Below are positions 25,244 to 33,282 of a DNA stretch of 35,808 nucleotides, piece after piece. How positions within the stretch are numbered: position 1 is the stretch's first letter; every line of letters begins with the position of its first letter. The notes below the pieces were generated by a model. It saw only the letters and a list, made by a program, of their open reading frames with translations, did not search any database and had not been told where the DNA came from. The translations under genes were made by a program, and so were the position numbers. Source of the DNA: Deltaproteobacteria bacterium UBA6106 (GTDB taxonomy: Bacteria; Desulfobacterota; Syntrophorhabdia; Syntrophorhabdales; Syntrophorhabdaceae); NCBI GenBank assembly GCA_002428485.1, contig DIWM01000050.1:85707-121514 (forward strand), read 5' to 3'.

Positions 25244-26098
25244 ATGGTGAGTATGCAGATACCTTGGTGGGGAAAAATCGGCGCCAAGTTGCTCCTGTCG
25301 AGGCTCCCGTTTGGATATGACGTCTGGCAACGCCTTGGGCTATTTCGTCACGGCCAGATGGACACCAGCGAATACGCCATTCGTGTATTTAATGGCCATG
25401 TTGAAAAAGCTGGCCTGATCAATCGGTTGCACGGTAAAACCGTGCTGGAACTCGGCCCAGGTGACAGTATCTCGACAGCGGTTATCGCCGCGGCGCATGG
25501 CGCCCGTGCCATTCTTGTGGATACAGGTGCGTTCGCGCGCTCCGATATTACACCCTATCAAGAACTTATGCGCGTTTTTACCAAACAGGGCCTGGCCCCC
25601 CTCGATTTATCAGTATGCAGAACCGTTGATGAGATACTTGCCCGCTGCATGGCCCAATACATGACTGAGGGTTTAACGAGTCTGGCGCAGATCGAGAGTG
25701 AATCTGTCGACTTGATTTTTTCCCAAGCGGTGCTGGAGCATATAAGAAAGAGGGAATTCCGGGAGATGATGCAAGAGTGCCGGCGGATTCTAAGACCGAA
25801 CGGGATCTGCTCGCACCAGGTTGATCTTCGCGATCATCTGGGCGGTACCTTGAATAACCTGTGTTTTAGCCAGCGTATATGGGAATCAAATTTTTTTGTG
25901 AAGTCGGGTTTTTACACGAATAGGATTCGTTACAGCCAAATGCTCCAAATTTTTTCTGTTGTCGGTTTCGCCGTTGAAGTTACTGATGTTCGACGCTGGA
26001 CTGTTTTGCCAACAACACGCTGCAAAATGGCATTGGAGTTCAAAGATATGTCGGACGAGGAGTTGTGTGTTTCTGGGTTTGATGTTTTGCTCCGATAA
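25244..26098 (+). CDS. Class I methyltransferase
   Basis: 284 residues. Motif I is KTVLELGPGDSISTAVIAAA near residue 66, then ARAILVDTGAFARSDI. The acidic region SVDLIFSQAVLEHIRKREFR and the following RRILRPNGICSHQVDLRDHL match the class I fold and the VLEH-type motif IV. The N-terminal 55 residues (QIPWWGKIGAKLLLSRLPFG) are amphipathic and could contact the membrane. The ATG has no strong ribosome-binding site but lies 12 bases after asnB, so coupling is plausible. The substrate is unknown, and a sugar is likely. Confidence 0.78.
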   Translation: MVSMQIPWWGKIGAKLLLSRLPFGYDVWQRLGLFRHGQMDTSEYAIRVFNGHVEKAGLINRLHGKTVLELGPGDSISTAVIAAAHGARAILVDTGAFARSDITPYQELMRVFTKQGLAPLDLSVCRTVDEILARCMAQYMTEGLTSLAQIESESVDLIFSQAVLEHIRKREFREMMQECRRILRPNGICSHQVDLRDHLGGTLNNLCFSQRIWESNFFVKSGFYTNRIRYSQMLQIFSVVGFAVEVTDVRRWTVLPTTRCKMALEFKDMSDEELCVSGFDVLLR

Positions 26099-26218
26099 GA
26101 ATGCGTGCCACAAGTAGAGAATGCAATTGGGGGTTGGGAGAAATGTCAATTTCTGTGTTCGATGTTGTCATAAAAATAAAATAGGCTTCTGACTGGTAAG
26201 AAATAATAAAGGAAAGGA

Positions 26219-27244
26219 ATGTGTATGGCCTTGGAAAAAGCAAAGGTTGTTGTTACTGGAGCAGCAGGATTTATTGGTTCCCATTTAGCTGAAAGTCTAA
26301 TAAGAGAAGGGTACCACGTAATAGGGATTGATAGCTTTACAAATTACTACCCACGCACCACAAAAGAACTAAATTTGAAGAGTTTACTTGCATCACCAGA
26401 TTTTGACTTCATTGAGGGTGATTTATTGGAAATTGATTTAGCTGCTTTATTGAGGGGCGCGAGATATGTCTTTCATGAGGCGGCTCAGGCGGGAGTGAGA
26501 GGAAGCTGGGGCGATAGCTTTGAAATATATATGCGAAATAATATATTTGCCACACAAAAGCTATTGGAAAGCGTTAAAGATTTAAGGTCATTAAGCTGTC
26601 TTATATTTGCTTCCTCATCGTCAATATATGGTGATGCAGAAAAATTTCCTACATCTGAAAAAGCCTTGCCAAAACCAGTTTCTCCTTATGGAGTAACAAA
26701 ATTAGCATGTGAACATTTATGTCGAGTATACCAGAAAAGCTTCGGGGTACCCATAACAATACTGCGCTATTTTACGGTTTATGGGCCACGTCAAAGGCCT
26801 GATATGGCTTTTTATCGATTTATTAAAGCGATGACTCAAAAAAGACAGTTTACTGTGTATGGTAATGGAGAGCAAACCAGAAATTTTACATATATATCAG
26901 ATATTGTAGAGGCCAATATATTGGCGATGAAGAATAGCCCTTCGGGTGAGATTTTTAATATTGGTGGTGGCACCCAGATAAGCGTTAATAAAGTTATCAG
27001 GTTGTTGGAAGGCATCCTTGGATACAAGGCTTCAATACAATACTCCGACTGGCAAAAAGGCGATGCGTATCATACAGGTGCCGATGTTTCATATGCGAAG
27101 CACAAATTGGGATATGTTCCAAAGATAAATATTAAAGAAGGATTGCAAAAACAAGTAGAGTGGCAAGTTAGTAGAATTGAAGAAAAACAGATGAAAGAAA
27201 GTAAGAGCATAAGGCGGCGGGCTGTTGCTAAACCAAAATACTAA
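26219..27244 (+). CDS. SDR nucleotide-sugar epimerase/dehydratase
   Basis: 341 residues. KVVVTGAAGFIGSHLAESLI is the NAD motif, SSSSIYGDAEKFP and the catalytic YGVTKLACEHL are intact, and RYFTVYGPRQRPDMAFYRFI follows. The AAQAGVRGSWG segment resembles UDP-glucuronate 4-epimerases and related 4,6-dehydratase-like enzymes. The reaction is not certain. Two start codons are possible, 26219 and 26225, both with AAAGGA/GGA upstream; the latter gives MALEKAKVVV. The last 20 bases overlap the next gene. The base composition is A+T-rich relative to the preceding methyltransferase, so this segment (to 28367) may have come together. Confidence 0.83.
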   Translation: MCMALEKAKVVVTGAAGFIGSHLAESLIREGYHVIGIDSFTNYYPRTTKELNLKSLLASPDFDFIEGDLLEIDLAALLRGARYVFHEAAQAGVRGSWGDSFEIYMRNNIFATQKLLESVKDLRSLSCLIFASSSSIYGDAEKFPTSEKALPKPVSPYGVTKLACEHLCRVYQKSFGVPITILRYFTVYGPRQRPDMAFYRFIKAMTQKRQFTVYGNGEQTRNFTYISDIVEANILAMKNSPSGEIFNIGGGTQISVNKVIRLLEGILGYKASIQYSDWQKGDAYHTGADVSYAKHKLGYVPKINIKEGLQKQVEWQVSRIEEKQMKESKSIRRRAVAKPKY

Positions 27245-28367
27245 GCCCACTTTACTTTTATTAATAACTGAAGATTGGTATTTTTGGTCTCATCGTCTAC
27301 CAATCGCAAGGGCAGCTCAGTCAGTTGGTTTTAAGGTAATAATTGCTACCCGAATAGATAAACATAAAGAATTAATTGAGCAAGAAGGTTTTAGATTGAT
27401 TCCAATTCTCTTAAAGCGAAAAAATTATAATCCCTTTAAGGAAATTTTATCATTATTAGAAATAATTCAAATTTATAGGAGTGAACGTCCAACTATTGTC
27501 CACCATGTAGCAATGAAGCCAATATTATATGGTTCTTTGGCGGCTTGGTTTACAGGAATTACTGGGGTGGTTAATGCGCTTGCTGGTTTAGGACACATAT
27601 TTATCTCAAAAGAACCAAAAACATTTATTTTTCGCCTTATAATAAAGCGTATTTTTCAAATTTTATTAAATCGTTCAAATACAAGGGTTATCATCCAAAA
27701 CCCTGATGATCGGCAATTATTAATGTCTGGTTGCTCATTAGGACCTAACAAGTTGAGATTAATAAATGGCGCTGGAGTCAATACAAACGAATTTAATTAT
27801 GTTCCAGAACTTGGGGGTATTCTACTAGTGATTTTAGCTTCTCGCATGTTATGGGATAAAGGCATAATCGAATTTGTCAACGCAGCAGAAATTCTTAAGA
27901 AAAAGAATATTCAAGCTCGTTTTGCCCTTGTGGGAAGGGTTGATGAAGAAAGTCCATCTGCAATACCGATATCCCAATTAGAGAAATGGAATAACGCTGG
28001 TGTTGTGGAATGGTGGGGGCATAGTGACAAGATGCCTCAAATATTTGCTCAATCGCATATCGTTTGTTTGCCAACGTTTTATGGCGAAGGCATTCCTAAG
28101 GTGCTGATAGAAGCAGCTGCTAGCGGTCGACCCATTGTTACCACAAATACTCCTGGATGCAGAGAGATTGTTCGAAATGGTGTTAATGGCTTACTTATAC
28201 CTCCTAAAAATGTGCAAGCATTAGCCGATGCTCTACAATTTTTGATAGAAAATCCTGATATACGTCGCGAGATGGGTGTTCGTGGAAGGAATATTGCGGT
28301 CAATGAGTTTTCTGAAGAAAAAGTTGTCAAAGAAACTATGGCAGTATACGAAGAATTACTTGCTTAA
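27225..28367 (+). CDS. Glycosyltransferase family 4 (PglA/WbpT-like)
   Basis: 380 residues, start TTG with a 20-base overlap of the previous gene. The N-terminus TEDWYFWSHRLPIARAA and the acceptor motif VHHVAMKPILYGSLAA are found in PglA-like enzymes that add the second sugar to undecaprenyl-PP-linked diNAcBac/FucNAc/QuiNAc. The C-terminal part has SRMLWDKGIIEFVNAA and LPTFYGEGIPKVLIEAAASG, the E-x7-E motif. Standing next to the initiating sugar transferase and its SDR, it is a good candidate for the second glycosyltransferase. Donor identity is inference. Confidence 0.87.
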   Translation: MLNQNTKPTLLLLITEDWYFWSHRLPIARAAQSVGFKVIIATRIDKHKELIEQEGFRLIPILLKRKNYNPFKEILSLLEIIQIYRSERPTIVHHVAMKPILYGSLAAWFTGITGVVNALAGLGHIFISKEPKTFIFRLIIKRIFQILLNRSNTRVIIQNPDDRQLLMSGCSLGPNKLRLINGAGVNTNEFNYVPELGGILLVILASRMLWDKGIIEFVNAAEILKKKNIQARFALVGRVDEESPSAIPISQLEKWNNAGVVEWWGHSDKMPQIFAQSHIVCLPTFYGEGIPKVLIEAAASGRPIVTTNTPGCREIVRNGVNGLLIPPKNVQALADALQFLIENPDIRREMGVRGRNIAVNEFSEEKVVKETMAVYEELLA

Positions 28368-29359
28368 TGAAGATTCTTGTTACCGGTGCTACTGGTGCTA
28401 TTGGGCCCATCGTTGTAAAAGCCTTCCATGGTGCGGGTTATCGTATCCGCACCTTGTCGATAGATTCACCAACCGATAATATTTGGCCTGATGATGTAGA
28501 AACACTCATCGGCGATGTAACCGATGCATCGACTGTGCAGGCGGCCATGCAAGGTGTCGATTCGGTTATTCATCTTGCGGCCTTACTCCATATTGTAAAC
28601 CCACCACCTTCTCTGCAAGAAAAATATCAACGGATCAACGTGGGAGGGACGGCTGCTGTGGTTAACGCAGCTCTTCTGACCAGCGTCAAACGTGTTGTTC
28701 TCTTCAGTACAATTGCCGTGTTTGGACAGACGGATGGGCAAGTGCTTAATGAACAATCACCAACTAAGGCTGATACTTTTTATGCACAAACAAAACTTGC
28801 AGCCGAAAATGTTGTTCTCAGCGCTAAGCATGCAGATGGGCAACCAATTGGAATTGTATTGAGGCTTGGCGCTGTGTATGGTTCGCGCATCAAGGGGAAT
28901 TACGACCGTTTGGTTCGAGCTCTGGCACACAAACGGTTTATCCCTATTGGAGATGGTTTGAACAGGCGAACATTGGTTTACGATAAGGACGTAGCGCGGG
29001 CGGCGGTCTTGGCGGTAGAACACCCCGGCGCTACAGGAAATATTTACAATGTTTCTGATGGGGTGTTTCACCCGTTAAATGAGATCATTAAAGCTATTTG
29101 TGCAGCCCTTGGTCGTAAACCACCCCGGATGTCATTACCGATTGGTCCGGTGAGATTTGTAGCCGGTATAGTTGAAGATATGGCACGGCTGGTTGATTGT
29201 CGATCACCAATTATGCGTGCCATGATCGATAAATATACAGAAGATGTGGCAGTAGACAGTCGGCGCATTCGTGAAGAGCTTGGTTTCGTGCCGAGATATG
29301 ATTTGGTGGCGGGTTGGAAAGAAACAGTAGAAGAAATGCGGAAGATGGGGAATTTGTAA
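28367..29359 (+). CDS. SDR nucleotide-sugar reductase/epimerase next to the initiating transferase
   Basis: 330 residues. ILVTGATGAIGPIVVKAF is the NAD motif, FSTIAVFGQTDG holds the serine region, and YAQTKLAAENVV the Tyr-Lys pair. LRLGAVYGSRIKGNYDRLVR and RRTLVYDKDVARA follow. Related enzymes (WbpV, WreQ type) reduce UDP-2-acetamido-4-keto-6-deoxy sugars to UDP-QuiNAc or UDP-FucNAc and lie beside PglC/WbpL-type transferases. A matching 4,6-dehydratase was not seen in the window. The start overlaps the previous stop by one base (TAATG). It lies four bases before the sugar transferase. Confidence 0.84.
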   Translation: MKILVTGATGAIGPIVVKAFHGAGYRIRTLSIDSPTDNIWPDDVETLIGDVTDASTVQAAMQGVDSVIHLAALLHIVNPPPSLQEKYQRINVGGTAAVVNAALLTSVKRVVLFSTIAVFGQTDGQVLNEQSPTKADTFYAQTKLAAENVVLSAKHADGQPIGIVLRLGAVYGSRIKGNYDRLVRALAHKRFIPIGDGLNRRTLVYDKDVARAAVLAVEHPGATGNIYNVSDGVFHPLNEIIKAICAALGRKPPRMSLPIGPVRFVAGIVEDMARLVDCRSPIMRAMIDKYTEDVAVDSRRIREELGFVPRYDLVAGWKETVEEMRKMGNL

Positions 29360-29363
29360 CGGC

Positions 29364-29924
29364 ATGAAGCGAACCTTCGACTTTTTTGTGGCAATTATTT
29401 TGTTCGTTGTTTTAAGTATGCCGCTGCTGATCATTGCATTGTTGGTGAAATTGACATCGAAGGGGCCGGTATTGCATTGGTCGGATAGGGTGGGTATAAA
29501 TAATACGATATTTAAAATGCCTAAGTTCAGGACCATGCGGACAGATACCCCTCCGGTTGCTACACATCTTATGGAAAATCCAAAAAAATACCTCACGCCC
29601 ATCGGACCGCTCCTGCGAAGGTTCAGCCTTGATGAATTTCCGCAATTATGGAGTGTACTGAAAGGCGATATGAGTTTTGTGGGCCCGAGGCCGGCACTGT
29701 ACAACCAGGACGACCTCATAGAACTGAGAACGAAGAAGGGCATCCATAAGCTTGTCCCCGGGGTTACCGGCTGGGCGCAGGTGAACGGCAGAGACATTCT
29801 CCCGATCCCCGTCAAAGTCGAGTACGATGAATATTATCTGCAACATAGATCATTCTGGTTCGATCTGAAGATCTTGTGGTTAACTTTCATTAAGGTTATC
29901 AAACGCGAAGGAGTGCAACATTGA
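29364..29924 (+). CDS. Initiating monotopic phosphoglycosyltransferase (PglC-like bacterial sugar transferase)
   Basis: 186 residues, the size of minimal PglC-like enzymes. MKRTFDFFVAIILFVVLSMP is the reentrant membrane helix, then PKFRTMRTDT. The catalytic Asp-Glu pair (Asp90, Glu91) lies in RRFSLDEFPQLWSVLKGDMS, followed by FVGPRP and PGVTGWAQVNGRD. It transfers a phosphosugar from a UDP donor to undecaprenyl phosphate, starting the repeat unit. The end EYYLQHRSFWFDLKILWLTF matters because a near-identical fragment reappears at 34024-34110. It is the last gene of the cluster. After the stop a repeat begins. Confidence 0.93.
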   Translation: MKRTFDFFVAIILFVVLSMPLLIIALLVKLTSKGPVLHWSDRVGINNTIFKMPKFRTMRTDTPPVATHLMENPKKYLTPIGPLLRRFSLDEFPQLWSVLKGDMSFVGPRPALYNQDDLIELRTKKGIHKLVPGVTGWAQVNGRDILPIPVKVEYDEYYLQHRSFWFDLKILWLTFIKVIKREGVQH

Positions 29925-30075
29925 AGAGGCTTTTTGCCGCAGATACACACGGATGAAGTCAGATGAAGACGATACAATGATTGAGTCTGTGTCTTGTATT
30001 GTGATAAACCGTCAATACAGTCAACACTTTCATGCCCCTTCGGGGCAGAAGTACAAAACTTGTACGAAATTTCCG
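29925..30075. repeat. GGATGAA-type repeat and two-hairpin module after the sugar transferase gene
   Basis: 29935-29970 has the low-complexity words GCCGCAGATACACACGGATGA and GATGAAG. At 29991-30052 there is a two-hairpin module. Stem TGTATTG/CAATACA is followed by GCCCC-TTC-GGGGC, in the same flanks (TGATA...CCGT, and GCAGAAGT at the end) as the L2 modules at 3391 and 6708, but with different stems. No gene is seen. Confidence 0.7.
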
Positions 30076-30104
30076 TTGACAGCCAAGGTCATTTCCTTTA
30101 TCTT
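30076..30104 (+). promoter_or_regulatory. Possible sigma-70 promoter for the MNT gene at 30202
   Basis: TTGACA at 30076-30081, 17 bases, then TATCTT at 30099-30104. The -35 box is perfect, but the -10 box matches only four of six. It lies about 100 bases before the MNT start. Confidence 0.4.
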
Positions 30105-30201
30105 ATCGAAAAGATATAGCGACTACTAAGAAGTCAAAACACCGGGGAACATTATAAAAACACCGGATAGAAGGTTTTGGAACTAATTTGAGGTAATGCT
30201 G

Positions 30202-30474
30202 ATGGCTTACGTCGATGCAACAAAAATTGATAGAATTATCCAGCTTGCGAAGATCTATGGCGCCACACGTCTGATCCTTTTCGGCAGCGCCATGGAAACG
30301 CCTCAGACAGCCCACGACATTGATCTCGCCTGCGATGGCGTTCCAGGCTGGAAGCTGTATGAACTGGCGGCAAAGATCGAAGACGAAATGGATGTTCCCC
30401 TCGATATTGTCCCCCTGACGCCTTGCACGCGCTTCACACAGAACATCGAGAAAAGGGGGAAGATCCTCCTGTGA
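30202..30474 (+). CDS. MntA-like minimal nucleotidyltransferase (antitoxin), partner broken
   Basis: About 90 residues. LILFGSAMETPQTAHDIDLA is the GS...DxD nucleotidyltransferase signature at about residues 24-43. An ATG at 30196 is also in frame, but GAGGT with seven-base spacing favours 30202. The module type is MNT antitoxin followed by a HEPN toxin. The partner immediately downstream (30471) is frameshifted, so this gene may now be without its toxin. It is not a close copy of the MNT proteins at 1086 or 32989. The stop overlaps the next start (GTGA). Confidence 0.8.
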   Translation: MAYVDATKIDRIIQLAKIYGATRLILFGSAMETPQTAHDIDLACDGVPGWKLYELAAKIEDEMDVPLDIVPLTPCTRFTQNIEKRGKILL

Positions 30475-30874
30475 CTTCAGAGGAACTGAAGGAAGATATC
30501 GCTGTCGAAATAGAAAATATCGAGACAGTTTTGCAAGAGTTATCCGCTCTTTATGGGGATGTCAAAGGGAGAGATGCCGTTATCCGCGAAAAAACGGCGG
30601 CTTCGGCTTTTCTGGCACAGTTCTATAGCGGTATAGAAAATATCCTAAAACGGATAAGTCGTTTTTACAATGTGGTCCTCCACTACCCGTTCTGTTCGAT
30701 GACTCCCTGTCATCTGCGCTGGCACCTTACCGGAAATTTCGTCATGTCGTTCATCACGGCTACGGCTTTCAATTGGACTGGGACCGCATGACAGAAGGTA
30801 TTGAAAATGCTGAATCTATTTTTCTGCGGTTCAAAGCAAACATCAATATGTTCCTCATAGCCCTGGACAGCTAA
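30471..30874 (+). pseudogene. Frameshifted HepT-like HEPN toxin
   Basis: Starting with GTG at 30471, the first frame encodes TSEELKEDIAVEIENIETVL up to KRISRFYNV (about 67 codons). The rest of the gene is in another frame from about 30686: PVLFDDSLSSALAPYRKF, then RHVVHHGY, the Rx4HxY motif, then FQLDWDRMTEG to the stop at 30872-30874. Both parts fit HepT-like HEPN proteins. About 20-25 residues between FYNV and PVLF are missing with a frame change, so this is a deletion. The original protein would have been about 155 residues. The MNT partner at 30202 is intact. Confidence 0.8.
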
Positions 30875-31216
30875 TCGTATTGGGAAATAGGGCGGCAACG
30901 CCTGTCGCTTGCGTTTGTTAATAATGTTGTTGATGCTGCCGTTGCGTGCATAAATAATCCATCATTTTACAATGAAACTTTTATTGTGAAAGAAGTGGAG
31001 GAAATATATTCGCAAAAAGACAAGCCCGTTGTGCGGATACCGCTGTGCATTCCATCATTCTTATTCAAATGCTTGGGGTTATTTGCACAAGGCAGAGCGG
31101 AATTTTATAAGCTGCAACTGAACAAGATTGCACTGAATTCTGTATATTCTGCCGATAAGCTTTGTGCGACAGGGGTACAGTTGATGTGGAATCTCAAAAA
31201 TACTTTAAAGCAGTAA
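30875..31216 (+). pseudogene. C-terminal fragment of an SDR sugar epimerase
   Basis: In the frame that follows the HepT stop, 30890-31216 reads GRQRLSLAFVNNVVDAAVAC, then PSFYNETFIVKEVEEIYSQK, IPSFLFKCLGLFAQG and a C-terminal helix ending NLKNTLKQ at the stop at 31214-31216. This is the C-terminal half of an NAD-dependent sugar epimerase (the VDNLVDAI-like region, then the SFLLK helix). Part of the middle is missing, as EVEEIYSQKDKPVVRIP looks joined over a gap. The catalytic N-terminal domain is absent. It resembles genes found in O-antigen clusters but is not a copy of any SDR in this window. Confidence 0.65.
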
Positions 31217-31970
31217 GGCGTTTTTGCCGCCCGCTACGCTCGACAAAGGCGGACAAGGGCAGACAAACATATCTTTTGTCAGCCGGCGACATTGCCGCCT
31301 GCCAAATATTCAGCCCTAACGGGCGAATATATTAAATTTTTACTCTGCCCGAAGGGCATGGAGTATATCGGGTGACAGGTCGGCAGCCGATATAAAAAAA
31401 CCGTCCATTCTTTTGTCCGTAGTTGTCGAGCGAAGCGAGCGGCTAATAAAAAGAATTTTCTTTGCCGCAGACAAAGGCGGACAAGGGCGGACGAAAGATT
31501 ATTTTTATTTGCCCCGCCGACGATAGCGGGCCAAATATTCTCCACGCCACAGGCGTAGAGAATGTACAGCGTGCAATGTCGCACGGTGTAAATAATAGCT
31601 ATGTCGGGTTATTGTCAGATCTGTGTCGAGCGAAGCGGGCGGTTAAAAAGAAATAAATGTTTTTTACCGCAGACAAAGGCGGACAAGAGCGGACGAAAGA
31701 TTATTTTTATTTGCCCCCGCCGACGATAGCGCGGCAAATATTCTCCACGCCACAGGCGTAGAGAATGTACAGCGTGCAATGTCGCACGGTGTAAATAATA
31801 GCTATGTCGGGTTATTGTCAGATCTGTGTCGAGCGAAGCGGGCGGTTAATAAAAAGAATTTTCTTTACCGCAGACAAAGGCGGACAAGGGCGGACATTTA
31901 TTTTGATAGCCGGCGACATATGCCGCCTATCAAATCTCAAGCCCTGACGGGCATGAGATGATACAAAACG
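31217..31970. repeat. Right repeat array R, part 1 (GCCGCAGACAAAGGCGGACAAGG units)
   Basis: From about 31463 and again from about 31665 come two nearly identical units of about 200 bases. Each has a CGCAGACAAAGGCGGACAAG leader, hairpin TATTTGCC...GGCAAATA (or a variant), hairpin ATTCTC-ACGCC-ACA-GGCGT-GAGAAT, hairpin TACA-CGTGC/GCACG-TGTA and GTCGAGCGAAGCGGGCGGTT. Shorter related units lie at 31235-31340 and 31865-31960. There the hairpins keep their loops but have other stems (TTGATAG/CTATCAA at 31903-31933; ATCTCA...TGAGAT at 31934-31959). The frames here are repeat translations, and no gene is supported. Confidence 0.85.
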
Positions 31971-32384
31971 ATGGATATAAACGAGATTACATATATCATA
32001 AATGGCGCTATCTTTGAGGTCAATCGTATACTTGGTCCAGGCTTTCTTGAAAAAGTATATGAAAATGCACTCCTGAAAGAATTAAATGATCGGGGGCTCG
32101 AAGCAGAAAGCCAGGTGCCCATTAAAGTATTATATAAGGAAACAACCGTTGGTGAGTACGTGGCCGATCTTCTTGTGGAAGGAAAAGTTGTTATAGAGCT
32201 CAAGACGGTTGATCACCTTGATAAAATCCACGAGGCCCAACTGATGAATTATCTTAAAGCAACAGGGATACCGGTGGGACTACTGGTTAATTTTAAGCAC
32301 CCCAAGGTCGAGATCAAACGTATAATATTTACCCTGCCCGAAGGGCATGGAGTATATCGGGTGACAGGTCGGCAGCCGATATAA
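31971..32384 (+). CDS. GxxExxY protein
   Basis: 137 residues. ITYIINGAIFEVNRILGPGF, then LEKVYENAL, contains the family name motif (G-x2-E-x2-Y at GFLEKVY), then VADLLVEGKVVIELKTVD with the D...ExK acidic-lysine arrangement of PD-(D/E)xK-like folds. The family is common in repeat-rich regions of environmental bacteria, and its function is unknown. The usual protein ends soon after the KRII strand. Here the last 17 residues (TLPEGHGVYRVTGRQPI) are coded by the array repeat around 32330-32384, whose hairpins are also found outside genes. There is no clear ribosome-binding site before ATG 31971. Confidence 0.8.
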   Translation: MDINEITYIINGAIFEVNRILGPGFLEKVYENALLKELNDRGLEAESQVPIKVLYKETTVGEYVADLLVEGKVVIELKTVDHLDKIHEAQLMNYLKATGIPVGLLVNFKHPKVEIKRIIFTLPEGHGVYRVTGRQPI

Positions 32385-32925
32385 AATACCGTCCAGTTTT
32401 TGTCTGCCTCTGTCGAGCGAAGCGGGCGGTTAAAAAGAAATAAATGCTTTTTGCCGCAGACAAAGGCGGACAAGGGCAGACAAAAGAGTATCTTTATTTG
32501 CCCCGCCGACGATAGCGCGGCAAATATTCTCCACGCCACAGGCGTAGAGAATCCAAGAATATTTTTACTCTGCCCGAAGGGCATGGAGTATATCGGGTGA
32601 CAGGTCGGCAGCCGATATAAAATACCGTCCAGTTTTTGTCCGTATTTGTCGAGCGAAGCGGGCGGTTAATAAAAAGAATTTCTTTTGCCGCAGACAAAGG
32701 CGGACAAGGGCGGACGAAAGATTATTTTTATTTGCCCCGCCGACGATAGCGGGCCAAATATTCTCCACGCCATAGGCGTAGAGAATATACAGCGTGCAGG
32801 GTCGCACGGTGTATATAGTAACCATGTCGGTTTATTGTCAGATTTTGTCGAGCGAAGCGGGCGGTTAAAAAGAAATAAATGTTTTTTGCCACAGCACAAG
32901 GAAAGGTACACGTTTTATTTGTTGC
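32325..32925. repeat. Right repeat array R, part 2
   Basis: TGCCC-GAA-GGGCA then TATATCGG...CCGATATA hairpin modules occur at 32335-32385 and 32573-32622. R units with the CGCAGACAAAGGCGGACAAGG leader start at about 32453 and 32690. The TACA-CGTGC/GCACG-type hairpin is at about 32788-32814, and GTCGAGCGAAGCGGGCGGTT occurs at 32411, 32647 and 32846. The module order is swapped between units. Six-frame translations of about 60-86 residues here are of the repeats, and I reject them as genes. The first part overlaps the GxxExxY gene end. Confidence 0.82.
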
Positions 32926-32950
32926 AGTGATAAAGTGGTGATGTTAGAAT
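32922..32950 (+). promoter_or_regulatory. Probable promoter of the intact right-hand MNT/HEPN pair
   Basis: TTGCAG at 32922-32927, 17 bases, then TAGAAT at 32945-32950 with TG one base upstream (extended -10). The -35 box is weak. It stands about 38 bases before the ATG at 32989. Confidence 0.4.
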
Positions 32951-32988
32951 TGTAACAAATTGTTGAGAAGATATTATTTGGAGCAGAA

Positions 32989-33282
32989 ATGAAAACCTTG
33001 GAAGAGATAAAAAGTTTGATCAAACAAAATGAAGAAAGCTTGAGGCTGCAGTACGGGGTTAAGAAAATCGGTATTTTTGGCTCCTTCGTAAGAGGTGCTC
33101 AAAAAATTGGCAGCGACCTTGATATTCTTATAGAGTTTGAAAAACCGGTCGGTTTTGTGAAATTTATGAGACTTGAGAATAAACTATCTGAACTCGCAGG
33201 GGTTAAAGTCGAGCTTGTTACAAAGAATGCGTTAAAGCCCCATATCGGGCAGCATATTCTTCAAGAAGTCATCTATGTCTGA
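32989..33282 (+). CDS. MntA-like minimal nucleotidyltransferase (antitoxin)
   Basis: 97 residues with KKIGIFGSFVRGAQKIGSDL then DILIEF, the GS...DxD signature at about residues 30-48, and an EVIYV end shared in style with the 1086 gene. GGAG lies seven bases before the ATG. It overlaps the HepT gene by eight bases, the same organisation as the left-hand pair. As in characterised members, it should AMPylate the toxin. The sequence is complete. The pair stands between R-array units. Confidence 0.88.
   Translation: MKTLEEIKSLIKQNEESLRLQYGVKKIGIFGSFVRGAQKIGSDLDILIEFEKPVGFVKFMRLENKLSELAGVKVELVTKNALKPHIGQHILQEVIYV

Noticed and set aside
29204..29815. 203-codon minus-strand frame across the SDR and sugar transferase
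   Set aside because: It runs antisense to two recognised genes with intact motifs.
31464..31860. Rho-independent terminators from the array hairpins
   Set aside because: Stems are strong but are not followed by a clear T-run, so I could not call a terminator.
31462..32930. Frames of 60-86 codons in the R array
   Set aside because: Same peptides recur in every unit and in both strands; they are repeat translations.
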